Below are positions 26,601 to 39,355 of a DNA stretch of 64,000 bases, piece by piece. A program made the translations under genes and the position numbers. Within the stretch, counting starts at the first letter, position 1. Every line of letters starts with the position of its first letter. The DNA comes from Amphirosellinia nigrospora (taxonomy: Eukaryota; Ascomycota; Sordariomycetes; Xylariales; Xylariaceae), in NCBI GenBank assembly GCA_004123355.1, contig SCHM01000001.1, positions 7,946,193 through 8,010,192 on the forward strand, in the 5' to 3' direction. The notes below the pieces were generated by a model that searched no databases, was not told the origin of the DNA, and was given only the letters and a program-made list of their open reading frames with translations.

Positions 26601-29600
26601 CCGGTATACCGAAAGCGGAACCTCATAGAGACCGAATACCCTCAAACAGCGTTTCTATCAATTAGAATAAGCTGCGGCGAATTCTTCACATCCAGCGTGG
26701 CCAATGACTGGAGCCGGGCAATTACGTCCCTATAGTAGCCACATGGGGTCAAAGGCCCATCCTATACGTACAATCCATCACAGAATATCATACGTAGTAT
26801 GCCTGAACCGCAAAAAAAAAACAAAGTAGCGGATGTGCTTTGCTTAATTTAGCGCAATGCAGGACCAGATGCATGCTATGCTTAGCGCACAACCTAAAAG
26901 CCAGTTACGGCAAGTCGATCTGTCAACCCAGTAGATAACCAGTCCTATGCTGTACATAGCAGGACGTGGCTTTCAAGGAAGACCTAATCGATCTCCTAAC
27001 CACAAGAGGACAAATACCCTATCGAAAATGTGCGTTATGTCTGTCATGTCAATCGCTGCTGACTGATTAGGGGACCCTGGTGGGGTCCTTACCCATAGCT
27101 GAATCTCAGCAGCAAGCCTTCGTCTCTTACTCCAGTCTCTCATTCCGCTACAGTATGTAGCAAAATGGCAAACTACATACCTATCAGGTGTGGCCACCAA
27201 TTTAGTAGGGCTACCAATTCCGCTGAAATCCAAAAGACTATCATGTTAACCTTCGTCCGAGCTGTTCACTTCTACTCTGATTAGACTAGACGAATAGCGC
27301 AGAAACTCGCCACCAGGGTCCTCACTGCCAGCCTATTAAATGAAGTGTTACTCTATCTAGACTTGTAGCCAGCGAAGTAACGTAGCTATAACATCTCAGC
27401 AAGCAAGAAGCCTATACAGTATAGCATACCTTAATAGCATAATTCAACCATCAAACTGCAGCAGCCCTTGAATAGTCGCTCTGTCTAATGGCCTTGTGGG
27501 GTGGTGAAAGATTCTTCTTCATCTTGGTGGCAAAATATAATGCACCTCCAAGGTGTGAGGATTGTTAGCGCTCGCTGTGTATCCGAGACAAACTCGCATT
27601 GCTTTAACGACCGACATCCTGCTGGGGAAATTTCAAATTAAATCGCATTCTCATAACGCATCTTCGCCACTCTGCACGTCATATCTTCTAGAAAACGATG
27701 CCTTCCTATTATGGCTGAGGATACAGAGCTCATCCCACGTTCTGTCGGTGTTTCAGCCCAATATTGACCTGCAAGTTTCTTGGCGACGGTCACTTAGCTG
27801 AACTGGTGAGCTCTTGGGTAGCCACCCACCACCAATGCAGCATACGTGCGTGTGAGTGCCTATAGGCTATTGCAAGGCATGGAATGAAAACATGGAAGCA
27901 CAACGAAGTTGGTTCCTGAATCAATAGCTCAACAATACTCCCTTTCCACCGCAAGTTCTACAATCTATTATCTATGGTGTGCATTCTCCGGGAGCCAACT
28001 CTAGGAAAAAAGCCGTCTACGAGTCTAATTATTATTGCCTCGCTAAGGGTCGGGACCTTGGAAGCTATTTGATGCTTCTCGAAACCCGCCAGCCGAGCAC
28101 CTGCATAGACGATAAACATACCTACCTAGGCAGTGCCAACTTTTTAAGGGATACGGACCGCACATGGCATACAGCCAATGCGACGGCGACCAGCTCGGGG
28201 ACCACCCGAAGAAGCCCCCTGCCCAGACTTGGGTTCCAGTCCCAGGCTTGGCGTGAGGATGACTGCAGACTGCAGATAAATAGATATAGCTTAGGTTTAG
28301 TCTATAGAGGCAGGCTGTAGGATAACGATACGAACAAGCATTGGGAGGAAGATTGAGGCCCCTTAGGCGATCTCAACAGTTCTACGTTGGATTGCGTTAA
28401 CGAGATGTATGCCCATCTATCTTGGTATCTATAGGGAGGTAACCCACACGCCCTCCCTGTTTCTGCCCTGTTTATCCCACGCGAGTGCCATATCGGTCAT
28501 AGAGAAGGTACCGAACCCGTCAACCACTGAACAGGGCTGTTACTGTTTCCGGTAAGAGGGGCTCCCCAAGAAGCAAGATGATTGGTTCGCGTGGGCGATA
28601 CAGTATAATCCTTAGTCGCTCTCCGATCGCGTTCCCCCCGAACGCCAATCTTCACCTTGGTCTCTCCCGTCTACACGTGTTTTCCATTACTTGCCGTGGT
28701 GGTTGTCTCACTCGGCTCCGATGCCGCGGCCGCGATCGACAGCAAAATGATGAAGTGGCGCCGCACCTTGCATGAAAACGGGGAGTGCCCACCAAGTCCT
28801 CCTCGATCCTTCGCGGATAGACTAGCTCTAACCGCACCAGCCATGTGTCTAGGGAGCACACCTACTACGGCACGCGGACCTATACTCGCCTCTGCATCGT
28901 CACCTTGCTCGCTCGCTCGCTCGCTCGCTCGCTCTGCGCGACACATGGTGCAGCAGGGTGTGGAATGACGCAATTGATTTGAGTAAATCCGTCCGAGGGC
29001 CCGCAGACAAGCCCATTGCATAGATGGCCGCTGCAAGTATATGTCAACAGATAACTTCGATTCGCCATCAAGAAATGCAATAGGATGGTGCTATCCTGAG
29101 TATACCCCAAGATCAGAGGACCGGCCGTGGGGTGTACTATAACGAGAAGGTCGCTGTCAAGCTGGGTGCGACCTTAGCACACGCATGATGCAGAGCAGAA
29201 GCAGGGACAAAACGCCAAATGGCAGTCTCCCAAGCCTAACAGCGGCAGGGCTGCATATTGCGTGCAAGGTGGTATCGCTCTCTCGAGTATGCATTCCTCC
29301 ACGCCCAGCCTCCAAGGTAAGCTTTTGCGAGTCATGCCGGCGAATGCAACCTTTGAATCTCGCTAATTGCAGTATTTATGTTTTGTTCATGTACAATGTA
29401 GTCATCATTATCTAAAGTGTCAAAGCATGGAGGCTGGAGAATTATTGGAGGAGCAAGGTAAACCACAGCCACAAGTAACCACACTGCGACGTATTGAACG
29501 ATGAGGTCAACATTCATGGGCACCCAAGCTAATGAAACGACAATGTCAGATACGGAAACAAATCTTCCTTCTCCTACTCAAGGTTTTTAGAAATCTAGTA

Positions 29601-32600
29601 CTTTCCCCTTGCAGTTGCCTCCGTTCCCTCCTGGGACACAGACCAGGAATGTACCCAAGTATTCGTCGCCTTCACGATTTATACTAGCTAATGTGGCATG
29701 GTAGTAGCCCACAGCTTCTTCTCGTCTCTGCTGTGGAAACCGTGCTACTCGACAGCCCCTACTGGCTACTGTGGAATGATGACATATTCAAGACCCAGCC
29801 ACTGTATTGCATAAGCCTAGCCTCCAACAAACCCATCTCATTATCCAGATGCCGCGTAATCATCATGTTGATCTTTCTATTATCCCCGTCCCGGGCCAGT
29901 ACATTTCGTTTATAGACTCAAGACCCCACGTAGCTGTACTCGGACTAGAAGCTCATGTTCATGCCGATACGGCAGTGGAGACGTGAACTATCGCGTCTGC
30001 TAAGGAATTCGACGAGAACATCTCATTGTCACGAACCTTGCAGGGGTGGGGTGTAGACATCTGTTGTTGCACGGAGGACCAGTGAAGCCATCTCCGTGGG
30101 CTCTACGTGACTATATGGCTATATACGGGGAGTCTCTTTGTCTGGTCCGGTCTCTGATCCCTGTTCCTGGCACATTGTGAGGCGCTGGTTACTTCTTGTT
30201 GCGAGAAGTTCCGAGAACGTGGATCCAAGTTCTGCTGTAAAGGCAACGGGGTGATTGAGTTGATCTTTAGCACAATGCCGGATCTCCGGGGACAAAGGAC
30301 GTACATAGTATGTGTATATTGCCAAATATAGAAGATTAGTTTACGGCGCAAGGGACCTAGACTCTTAGCGTGACAATAAGAGTTATACTATACCTGTACC
30401 TGGAGATCTTGACGATCTTGAATATATCATTCGGGAGCTTAGTGCTGTGGATGTTTTTGGTATTTGTATTTGCCTTTGCGGTGTAATTCCCATGACGTTA
30501 GGAAGGAGGCAGGACCTCATCTATACATTCTATAATTAAGAACTCACTTGCTCTTATAAGTGTCGGTTACCTAATCCACCATATCCTCAAGAATACCTTC
30601 CTAGAAATCCGGAACTAAGAATCTAAGCGCCAACATTGGTTTAATTAGGCACGATCCGAAGCTCCCGATCGGCAATTTTGATAGATGATTACGGGGCACA
30701 ATGTCTACACTAACTACAACACTAAAAGCTACGAGGTCCACATCTCTAACGGCCGAATATATTGTTCACCGACCTATATTCCGGATCAAGACTCGGGAAG
30801 GGCCGTGGTGGGGGTCAGCCCCTAGTGTAGGTAGCACCACAACCTAACCACGGCCGCGAATCCTCATCTCATGCATTCCACTCTTCGGCCTAAGAACTTA
30901 AATACACGAGACCGCAGTTCGCCCTGTAGATATGAGCGAGAAAAGCACAGAGCATTGTGATGGGCCTTACTGCTATTCAATTAAATGTAGACGAGCCGTT
31001 AGATCGCTTCTCAAACACGCTAGCTTCCCTAACCCGGTGCGGTAGCTTGAGTGGCTAAGCCTAGGCAACGGCAGCTACAAGAAACACACAAGGGCATGAG
31101 ATCTACATGATGATAGGAAGAAGAAACGCGTTTAATTTTTGGTCGGGTTTAAGGCCATGGGCAGGAGATGTAGAGATGTAGGATCGTAGTTTGTCGATTG
31201 TCCCAAATTCAAGGACTCACGCTACTTTTCTTATATTTACAATAAGAGCTTCAAATACAGTCAATTTAGGTAATAATCGTCTATCAAGTCAAAGGCGCCA
31301 TGAAGTTCTATCCTCTATATCTCCGGGCAGGAGGATTCCATGTTTTTTTATATTACGATATACCCATATCTTGTTCTATAGCCTCGTGGACCTCCGTTGG
31401 CTCGTGTCTCTGGAGCCTGAACTCTCTCGATGCTCGGTATCGATCTTCGGTGAAGGTCTGAGACTCGTAAGACTCGTGCGACTCCAACAGCCTCGTATTC
31501 GGTCAATAGACGAGATCCGTGTAACTATTTACGGCGCGTCTTTATGACTGCCGCACATTGTACCAGTCGGACCCAGATCGCTTTCGGCGGCCTAGCTAAC
31601 TAAATGATACTCTTGTGACATTATTTGATCAATAGGAAAACTCATATCGGCGGTACGTTATATGGGAGAGTTGTCTCGGGCCAAACAAATATTGTAACAA
31701 GTCAGCGTACACTGGATTAGTATGGATTATTTTGATCACGTAATATACATAATAACTTTCATCTGTAGTAAGACGATGGCGTTGAAATAGGCTATCAAAA
31801 CAAAAAGGCCCTATGCCCTATTTTAGGTGAGGCTGAGTACCGTGACTAATTAAAGATTTTTGCTATACTCGCAGTACGCTATTCTATTTAGCTCAGCCTA
31901 TAGCAGCTATAAGTCTCATTTCATTAATGTAGAAGTTGTAATTCATGTATTGTTAGCTATGACATGGGGAGATGGTTAACTCATATATACTACTTACCGA
32001 TCTGACGAAAACACATAATTAATTACTGCTTCAGTCCTTTGGTAACCCGCATTACGCGGCCCCTTTATTTATAGCCAGGTGCGAGTGCCTCGTTGGACCT
32101 CCGGTCCTCGGCTCTTCGATAGGAGCCCGTGTTACACGAGACTATATAACCCTAATACATCTTCTATGTTTCGAGGCCGTAGGCTATTTGCGTCATCTAC
32201 GACTCTGGATGGCTTGTGGCTCTGTTGCTAGTTGGTATGTCAGGTCATATAACCCATAGCCCCCACTTCACCTATACTATAGCAATAAACCCTAGCTACG
32301 AGATCTTGGCTTTAACCTTCCTTTTTATACATAATATATCCAGGTTCTACTAAAAAACACCAGACTTCGCGTAGGCTCGTAATATACGTCCTACGCAACA
32401 GGCAGAGTTCGGTTCATTAGCTCGCACCGGCCGTGTGGCTTGTATGTATGACAACTTAAAAGAGCCGAAAGTGGGTTGTAGGCGTCTCACTAACCACCGA
32501 TTTAGCAGAATAGTCCCAACTTTCGAAGAGGCCAGAGGTAGCTCAACAATATACGTGCTTGGCCATGTCTTTCGTGAGGCAACTAGGTGTAAAATGAATA

Positions 32601-34025
32601 CCTCCTAGGGAATAAATATCTAAAACCTTCCAGTGGCCAGTGAAAGATTATTTGTTTCCGTCAGTACAGATGTTCTGAGCGCAAGTCAAAATAACTATCA
32701 TGAATAATAAATCAACATTTGTATATCGTTTAGTTGTTTTTATATAACTGGACTAGCACAGCACTTAGTGCTATCAGTTCCAACATACATATTCTTTGAT
32801 ATCTCATGCTTCTTTCAAGGTAATCTTAATAAATGAATTTCTTATTAACACTAAATCTGATACACCCTCCTTTTTACATGTTTGAACTTGAGCCGAGTGA
32901 GTAACTACCGTGTAGTGAGATGTAATGGGGCCTGCTGGCATCGGGTTTCATAGTCTCACAAATATCTTTCATTTTCAGGATTGGGGATACAACTTTATAA
33001 ATACAAAACAACCTTCTATTCCTTGAGACATGCCAAGATAATAATAGTGCGGATGTCACGTACGTTATTTGCCTGGTACGTACCATTTCAGTAAACATGA
33101 GACAAACGTCTTCGACTGTCTTGGAGATACCCTCTTAGTATCTTTGCCGATACATGGCATATTAAATCTTCTCATCACACCTCGTTATATACATGAGATT
33201 GTAGTAATAGACCTTGATGATCCATTCAACTGTAGACAAGAATCCACATCGTAATTAATTTGTAGTACAAAGTAACCTACCTCCTACAATACATATACTT
33301 GATACCTCCATACTAGAGACCTCCTGTTACTCATAGAGGGGGCATTGGCAACACAAGAGCGAAGACGGAGTTTTCCACCTTCAGCCCTCAGCCAAGAAGC
33401 AAGCCTCGCACATTTGATCCACCAGTTCACCACCAGTTTCCTTGTTTCCCCGCATCCAGAAAAGAATAGATAGGGTATGAAAGCCAAAAGTCGACTGACG
33501 CGAGTGCGTTTGAGCAAGTATTCCACTTGCGCCCAGCCGGCAGGCAACGCAGAAGCGGACTCCGCCAAGCACCTAACAGCGTCTGCGAACCGCCTCGCCA
33601 TTGCCCTATCGGTACCGTAGCCGTCCTGTCATTGGCCGGAGAGGAAACTTGCTCAACTTGCTCAAAGCCTTCTTTCCAGCTGCTGCCCCTCGCCTACCCG
33701 GGAACCTGGTATGTGTTGAGGGGAATGGTCGCTCTTGCGCGACCGACTGCAAAGAATCGGGCATTTGTTGTGGTACGAACCCCTCAGCACACCCGTATCA
33801 CCAGTCGCGTGTCATTGTGCCCACTTGGAGGCTGTCGAACGACTCATGTTACCATGTACCCTGAGATTTGGGAGGTGGTATAAATATTGCATTGCACGCC
33901 GATCAATAGACGCATTCTTCGCTTGTAACTCTTAGTTAGAGCCACTTATTAACCTCGAGATATCTGACCCGATTCCGTCCTACCGACGTCGACCAACTTC
34001 CTCGCGGGAGTAGTTCGCCTTCAAC
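23698..34025. other. 10.3-kb region without a supportable gene
   Basis: No reading frame shows a recognisable domain. The part from about 30300 to 33300 looks the most A/T-rich of the window. Short pentameric repeats (ACACT-like) lie at about 24287-24306 and a GCTC microsatellite at 28907-28934. Phrases near 31383 and 32089 share a CCTCGT..GGACCTCCG core, compatible with decayed repeats, but this is weak. I see no intact mobile element. Confidence 0.4.
28907..28934. repeat. Tetranucleotide microsatellite, (GCTC)7
   Basis: Seven perfect GCTC units in a row, flanked by non-repetitive sequence, inside the long gene-free region. Confidence 0.95.
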
Positions 34026-34796
34026 ATGCGCGCCGTCATCCTCTCCTATTTCACCCTTACTGGCCTGGCATCAGCTCACTTCGCCGTCGAGTATCCAGCC
34101 TGGAGAGCTGATAGTTTAGCGGAGAACACAACATACAGTCAATGGGACTATCCTTGTACGTTCCTGATTCTAATCCTATATGCTTGAAATACACTATTTC
34201 TACCCATGGTCCCGAAGCAAGTAATCTGATAGGGATAGGCGCCGGCGTACCGTACGGCGCTGGAAACAAGACGGAATGGCCACTTGAAGGCGGCTCCGTG
34301 GTCCTTGACCTGCACCACCCTGGACCTACTTGTACATCAACCTTGGACTCGGCGAAAACACAACAAACTTCAACATCTCCCTCACTCCAGAATTGCTCAA
34401 CGTTACCGGCAGTGGTAACTTTTGTATACCCGCTCTTCCTGTCCCTGACACTGTTGCAGACGGTCAGGCGGCTTCTCTCCAAGTCATCACTAACGGCCAG
34501 TCGGGATCCGCCTTGTACAACGTGAGTAGAATGATGTTGTCCGGAACGAAGCCATAGTAACGTGTACCCCGGAATAGTGTGCCGATATTGTGTTCAGATC
34601 TTCTGCGAAGCCTCTCGGGCGGAATTTGCACCAATAGCACAGGTATAACGGCAGCTATCGTAGGACAAGCCACAACGACAAATTCAAGCTCAACCCCAAC
34701 ACCTACGCCAACGGCGCGCCTGCAGTTGTCTTCAGAGGTGCTCAACCCGTCGTGTTGGGTATCGCTGTTGCATTTGTTCTGATAGTGGTGATGTAA
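34026..34796 (+). CDS. BIM1-like (X325) GPI-anchored copper-binding protein, three exons, frame-broken
   Basis: Related to fungal BIM1/CBI1 proteins, which share the LPMO fold but serve copper acquisition rather than glycan oxidation. A signal peptide (RAVILSYFTLTGLASA) is followed directly by His at the predicted mature N-terminus (HFAVEYPAWRADS), the expected copper ligand; LHHP later supplies further His. Exons are 34026-34155, 34239-34521 and 34578-34796. The core GVPYGAGNKTEWPLEGGSVV, NTTNFNISLTP and GICTNSTG is typical. A Thr/Pro/Ser linker and a hydrophobic tail VVLGIAVAFVLIVVM indicate a GPI anchor. Three indels are needed, near 34318 (restoring HHPWTY), 34610 and 34706; the sum gives 210 residues. 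It would act at the plasma membrane or cell wall. Confidence 0.83.
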
Positions 34797-35206
34797 GGAG
34801 GGGACAATAATGAAGTGAAGCGCTGACTAGGTGTGCTATGATTATGATACCCAAATGGTAATAAGTCGGCTTTATATGAATTGATGAGTTTCTATAAGTA
34901 TTGTCTAATGAGAACGGTAGTTAGCCAGATGTCACGAAACACGGCGAAGGCACCAACTCTACCCTTTAAAGCATATGAAGTCGTTTTCGCACGAAATCTG
35001 TTCGTAGCTTGAAGGTGCGATTGAAAACAATGGTATAAGGAAACAGCGCCTAAGCTCTCTTTCAAATAGATAGGATAGCAGGCATCTAAGCTAGACGCAA
35101 ATGGGCCGTGTATCTTGGCTGCTTGTGTTAGGTTGACAGGGACATGTCTAGGGAGTACGTCCTCATTGCTCGTGTGGAATTGGTTTGGAAATGGTGAATA
35201 TCAAAG
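34797..35206. other. Convergent 3' intergenic spacer
   Basis: About 0.4 kb between the BIM1-like gene and the kinase gene. Nothing recognisable. Confidence 0.45.
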
Positions 35207-37026
35207 TCATCCTGTGGGCGCTTTATGTTTATCTGGGTGCAGTTCATTCATAACCTTGGCCATGCTGATCCGCTGATGCGGATTAGGTATAAGCATCTGT
35301 AGCACGAGAAACTCGATCTTGTCACGCGTGTTCAGTTGAGCTTTGGCCTCGTTGACTTCACTCAGCCATTGCTGCATCTGTGCGACGGCAGAGGAGGGCG
35401 TGCGGTTAGCGTGCTTGCGATTCAGATCCGCGATCATCCAGTAGAGTTGCTTTGGATGGCCTCGGACACCCCGAGCGTCTGGGAAGGAGATCTTCTGCAA
35501 AACGTAGAGCATCGTGACACGAGCGCCCAAACATCTGAGGCGGGGCCGCGAAGCTTCTGCCCAATAAACTCTGGTGGCACATAGTATGGCGTGCCGCCGT
35601 TAGTAGCAGGGTCAACGGTGCGAGTTGAGAGACCAAAGTCGCAGAGAACAGCACCCCTGTCCCTCGAGTACAATATGTTGGCGGGTTTGATATCATTATG
35701 AATACGCTTCTTCTGGTGAACGTAGTGCAAGGCACTCGCTATGTCCTTGAGGATACGAACAGCATCGGTGCGACTGCCAACAAACTTATCTGACGCAATG
35801 TCTCGCCATACGTTACGAGCAGCCAGGTCCTTGCCATCGACATGCTCCATATATAGTGACAAGTAACGCGCGTCGCCGCCATACAACCTGACGATGGACT
35901 CGTGCTTGAGGTCCTCCTGGCTTTGATATTCACGCAGCCAGACATCGGCTTGACGAATTACGTTTCGATGGGTTGCGTCTGGTGGACGGGTATCTGTCTG
36001 GGGTCCTCGAGTTTTGAGGACTTTCACGGTGATGACACCATCAGCGACCTGGGAATGCTCGGCCGTAAACACGGAAGAGGCCCCAGTGGTAGCGATCTGA
36101 TCGCGCTTCGTCAACTGATATCCATCAACCTCGCGAGCGCCGGGGATTGCGACAGTCTCGTCTTTCTGCACCTCGAGTAGTGCATGGCCGTTGGGGATTG
36201 CAATCTCCTTAGTTTTGGCTGCATTGGGCAAGGGCAAGACCAGACGCTCGTCTTTTGGCCCTAGAAGGATAATGACGCCGTCCTTATCTTCACTAGCATC
36301 GTCAGGACGAAGCCTCTTCTCAATCCCAGCATTCTCATTGGCGAATTCTTCGGAAAATGATCTTTTGCCGAGCGAACTGCGAACATCTTGGCTACGGGCG
36401 GGCGATGACTCGAAGCTATCTGAGGGATATGTAGGATGGCAGGTCGTTTTTCTAGGATTCGAAATTCAAGGATGGGAGTGCCAACACTAATCCTCCACGA
36501 CCCCGGTGACACCTCCCTCGTCGCTCCCGGTAGAATCGCCTGGTTGAAGCTGGCGCCGGTGCGACCTGAGAGAGATATCCTAGTGAGAATAATGGGAATT
36601 TCCGACTGATTCCGTAGAATCAAGCTATCACTACCTGGATCATAGTAAAGCTCACACCACAAGGGAGGGCGGCCCTCGTCCTCCGCCTGGGGTATCCTGA
36701 TAGAGAAATTGATGTCTTTGGAGGTCTGGGTCACGGCTAGGACCTTGGACTTTGGTTGGTTGGGGATCGCCCACCTCTGCCCTCAAGGTAAGCCACTGGC
36801 AGTTGTAGTTACCGAGGCTAACAGAGCGGCTTCTTGTCAGCGGCCGCACCAGGATACGAAGGCCTTTCTTCTGGTAATCCTCATCTATCACCAACTGGTC
36901 TAAGGGAATATCATCGTGTTGAGCATCACCAAAATCATCGACTTCGATCCTTTTCCCTAATCGCAAGAGTTCATCGGGTGTGAACGGTTCCGTCTTCTCT
37001 TCGGAAGGGTAAACCTCAGCAGCCAT
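35207..37026 (-). CDS. Ser/Thr protein kinase with unrecognised N-terminal half, three frame breaks
   Basis: The C-terminal half is a protein kinase domain: Lys in VITVKVLK, catalytic loop IHNDIKPANIL (HND in place of HRD, a variant common in fungal accessory kinases), CDFGLS as the DFG motif, YYVPPEF in place of APE, and ASDVWAL in helix F. The N-terminal 290 or so residues carry no domain I recognise; LWCELYYDPGSDSLILRNQSE looks like a beta-rich FHA- or PH-like segment. The start is placed at MAAEVYPSEEK; an in-frame ATG lies nine codons upstream. Breaks near 36780, 36407 and 35520 are needed and together give 606 residues. There is no intron. The gene probably encodes a fungus-specific kinase of unknown pathway. 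Confidence 0.82.
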
Positions 37027-39355
37027 GGTGTAACCGAAAGGAAGGGCGCGCAAGATGCGTAGGTGACATAAATGATAGTCGCTTTATGAAATGGGAATAT
37101 GATAGGACTACAGAATCTGTTTTTGACAAGAAGAGATGGTATATGAAAGGAGATAGAAGAACAAAATTCACCCGAAGACTTTCGGGGAAACTTGACAGAT
37201 CGATCAACTTAATCAGTTCAGAAGGCCATTGTAAGTAAAGCTGAGGTGAACAGGCGGAGTTGTCACTATCAGATGAGCTGTCCTTGAGACCCTCCGTGTG
37301 TGTACTTGGTCTCTGGCTCAAGCGTGGGCAGAGACTCATCGAAGGGTCAGAAGCGCGCAGGACGGAAAGGGCGTGAAATGGGTGCTGTGCGGCTGATCCC
37401 GCAAATGGTTCTCTCACTCGCCTGCTTGGCCGTTCCCTGTCTCTTTCTCGACCACCTAACTGGGCAATGCAGGTATAAATAGAGGTCCCACTGGGCGCGG
37501 CTTATTAGTCAGTCTGGTCAGTCTGGAGCATCGCCTGAGTTGCCTCATAAGGACTGGGCTATGCTACCCTGTGGCACCTACCGCCGTCAACCAGCTAAAT
37601 ACATACTCAACATGGTAAACATGTTGTTCTTCTGATCTCGATTATAAAGCTATCTGCCCAGGAAATATGGCAGGCAGGATGAGATAGTGAAGCGACAAAT
37701 GTCGAATGCCTCTGAAGACATGACGGCGCTCGCGTAATCAACCCAATCTTACTCGAGCGAATGCTGCATGTGTTCGTGGCTTCGTCACAAGACGGAAACC
37801 AGCAGGCAGACGTGCTATAATTGTTTAAGTGTGTTCCTCTAGGCTGACTTTGGTGTCTTGCCCCTGACTGGACAAGCGAGCACAGGTGAGCGGGTCTTGC
37901 GACAGAGGTGTGTGGCGCTGAGGCCGAAGGCAATAAGCTGCACCTTTGACTAGGCTAGATTCTCAAGAATGCATTTGCCATCATGCATCTGGACAGCATC
38001 GTAGAACCGTCTTTTTGGAACATCTCCCGTGGGTACTAATAATGATGCTGTGGATAGAACCCATGGCAAAGGATCATGGCAGTTAGTTTACTCACGCTAG
38101 AGACAGATAACAACGATATGAAGCTGAGAGGTTGTCGGCTGATGTCGGTTGCTCTGGCTGACCGAGTAGACTAAGACCACAGAAACCCTACGTACGGTAT
38201 TGGACTGCGTATGCCTACTGAGCGATGTGTATTTCGATCAACTATAAGACCTGACCTCCCAAACATCTACATATTTCTCATGACAAAGGATCGGATAGAT
38301 ATATGAGGAGTGAGGAGTGAGGTGGGTGTTGGATGCTTCAACGGCTCGAGCGCGCCAGTTTCCGAGGCGTTTTGTGGCTTTGAAAACTTGCGCCCGGCTA
38401 AGATGTTGGATGCAAGACGAATCATCAAGCATTGCTGATGATGTGATGTGAATAAAATGTGGCAAAGGAGGAATATCGTCCCGGTTGTGGTGGGAGATGC
38501 CATTCCGTCATTGGCCATCAAGCATTCCAGGCCAGCCTGCAGCTCCACCCTTGTCTCACTGAGAGATGGATTGATTGGGTGCACCTCGCAGGGGTGACAG
38601 CCGTAAACGGAAAAATGTGGTGGCAGTGCCGCTCCGTCTATTTAATAGGGCCTTGTTGGAAATCTGGCTAAGCTAGTTAGAGTTAAACTTCATCACAAAT
38701 CCATATCCAAAGAGGATTAGCTCTGTAGACAACGTCGGAAAGGCCAACTTGTGATCGGACACGCCAACAAAACCAACGCCTGACGAGGGGGGGCAGACCT
38801 TGGCATAATGCCTCAGGCCACAACTTTGGCGACGGTATGGATACCCGCGGTTGCCCACCTCATCACCATCGTCCATCTCCCAGCACTCAAGAATCGAGCC
38901 TCCAGTACGCACACTGTCAACGGCCATCACAACACAACACAACCAGCAGCCCCCGGCATCAAAATCGGCCTTTGAGCGACCAAAAATCGTAAAGATTTAT
39001 AATTTCCATATTATTATAACAAAAGAATCAATATTTAAAATGGCTCGCTGTAGTGGCATCTAGATGGTTAACAACAATCACAAGACCCAAAAGCCAAAAA
39101 AAAGTCCAACGAGATCAAAGAGCACCCAGTGCCTACAAAGAACGCCAAAAGCCCAATCCTGGGGCCCCAACGCGCTGTATTAGTCCATCATCTGCCCGCC
39201 TCCCTACTATTAACCCGTCGCCTTGTGCATACCGAAACCAAAATCAGTAAAGACAGAATCCGAGGCCAGCCCCAGCACTGACACGGAGTACCGAGACCGA
39301 CGACGCCCTTCTACGCGAGTCGCCCGCTTTTGTCCCTCCCGCCTTTGATCAGAGA
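37027..39355. other. Divergent intergenic region; possible 5' coding fragments at 39060-39355
   Basis: Promoters of the kinase (minus) and of the hypothetical gene at 39356 (plus). The last 300 bases contain protein-like phrases in alternating frames (for example PKPKSVKTESEASPSTD near 39237 and TDDALLRESPAFVPPAFD near 39300), which suggests that the true N-terminus of the downstream protein starts earlier and is broken by indels. Confidence 0.4.

Noticed and set aside
28578-29110. Several overlapping frames around the GCTC microsatellite
   Set aside because: They arise from the repeat (ASER-type low-complexity peptides) and show no conserved domain.
18725-31547. Shared phrase FGEGLR in short frames at 18725-18955 and 31191-31547 (inverted 12-bp match)
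   Set aside because: A 12-bp match is expected by chance in 64 kb, and the flanks do not align.
33284-33935. Overlapping frames of 60-118 codons on both strands upstream of the BIM1-like gene
   Set aside because: No domain, no consistent strand, no splice logic; probably the 5' regulatory region.
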